Assembly: GCA_934553185.1 (NCBI GenBank)
Contig: CAKTFF010000169.1
Coordinates: forward strand, 1 to 5,579
Direction of reading: 5' to 3'
DNA length: 5,579 bases
From: an uncultured Devosia sp.
GTDB taxonomy: Bacteria; Pseudomonadota; Alphaproteobacteria; Rhizobiales; Devosiaceae
Each line of letters begins with the position of its first letter. Within the stretch, counting starts at the first letter, position 1. A program made the translations under genes and the position numbers. Shown one piece after another: positions 5,502 to 5,579 of this stretch. The notes beneath the pieces are model-generated. The model was not told where the DNA came from and ran no database searches. It was given only the letters and a program-made list of their open reading frames with translations.

Positions 5502-5579
5502 GCTCGCAAGAGCTATGGCGATAAACTGTCATCGTAATAAACCTTTCGGACCCGGGGGCAGTACCCGGCGCCTCCACCA
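5502..5579 (+). ncRNA. ssrA: tmRNA acceptor piece of a permuted two-piece ssrA gene (partial gene)
   Basis: tmRNA with SmpB rescues stalled ribosomes and tags the unfinished protein for proteolysis. In Alphaproteobacteria its gene is circularly permuted: the acceptor half with CCA comes first, an excised spacer follows, and the tag-coding half comes last. Here the last bases read as the 3' side of a tRNA-like domain. The T-stem is CCGGG (5552-5556) with CCCGG (5564-5568) around the non-canonical loop GGCAGTA. The acceptor strand is CGCCTCC (5569-5575), then A and the encoded CCA (5577-5579). The acceptor strand would pair with a 5' GGGGGCG or GGAGGCG, which is absent upstream and therefore expected beyond the window. 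GCGAT (5518-5522) and ATCGT (5531-5535) can form a small hairpin. No tag-coding frame lies upstream, ruling out an ordinary one-piece gene here. The exact mature 5' end is unknown. Confidence 0.82.

Noticed and set aside
5252..5537. Two + strand open frames opposite the small acidic gene and running into ssrA
   Set aside because: They overlap the ssrA promoter and RNA, lack ribosome binding sites, and are Arg/Phe-rich shadows.
5504..5579. An ordinary tRNA ending in CCA
   Set aside because: No matching 5' acceptor strand, D-arm or anticodon arm is found in the preceding 80 bases, and the T-loop is not tRNA-like.

Overview
The window looks like chromosomal core DNA of an alphaproteobacterium, probably a member of the Hyphomicrobiales close to Devosia or Pelagibacterium. 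The genus guess is from memory of gene order and protein style. The class is better supported, because the right edge carries what reads as the CCA-ending acceptor half of a circularly permuted, two-piece tmRNA gene, a hallmark of Alphaproteobacteria. The DNA is GC-rich and tightly packed. I see no insertion sequence, phage gene, CRISPR array or sign of recent transfer.

Layout from left to right. (1) 1-409, + strand: the 3' part of serB (phosphoserine phosphatase), cut by the window edge. (2) About 433-461: a strong hairpin with U-rich tracts on both sides, serving as a shared terminator for serB and the converging hflC. (3) 475-4791, - strand: a probable operon transcribed thyA, GNAT acetyltransferase, folA, hflK, hflC. 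The GNAT and folA genes overlap by four bases, and hflK and hflC are three bases apart. A candidate extra promoter lies in front of hflK. (4) 4792-4990: the divergent region between thyA and a small + strand gene. It holds an inverted-repeat cluster and a possible 16-codon leader ORF. (5) 4991-5230, + strand: a 79-residue protein resembling the YdeI/OmpD-associated family. (6) 5246-5398, - strand: a 50-residue acidic, proline-rich protein of unknown function with a good ribosome binding site. (7) 5399-5579: a divergent regulatory region followed by the + strand promoter and acceptor half of ssrA, running to the last base of the window.

How the genes fit together. ThyA makes dTMP from dUMP using methylenetetrahydrofolate and releases dihydrofolate. 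FolA reduces dihydrofolate back to tetrahydrofolate. SerB makes serine, the main one-carbon donor to that pool. HflK and HflC form the membrane-anchored, periplasm-facing SPFH assembly that surrounds and tunes the FtsH protease. tmRNA tags stalled translation products for proteolysis, so the two ends of the window share a protein quality-control theme, although nothing here shows a functional link. The order folA-hflK-hflC-(degP)-serB is familiar in Alphaproteobacteria; the degP-type protease I would expect between hflC and serB is absent.

I did not find a clearly new biological system. The points most worth a second look are the long acidic tail of HflC without basic residues, the SSAT-like acetyltransferase coupled to folA, the NADPH-site substitution in the DHFR, the leader ORF and alternative hairpins between thyA and the YdeI-like gene, and the permuted ssrA half at the edge.
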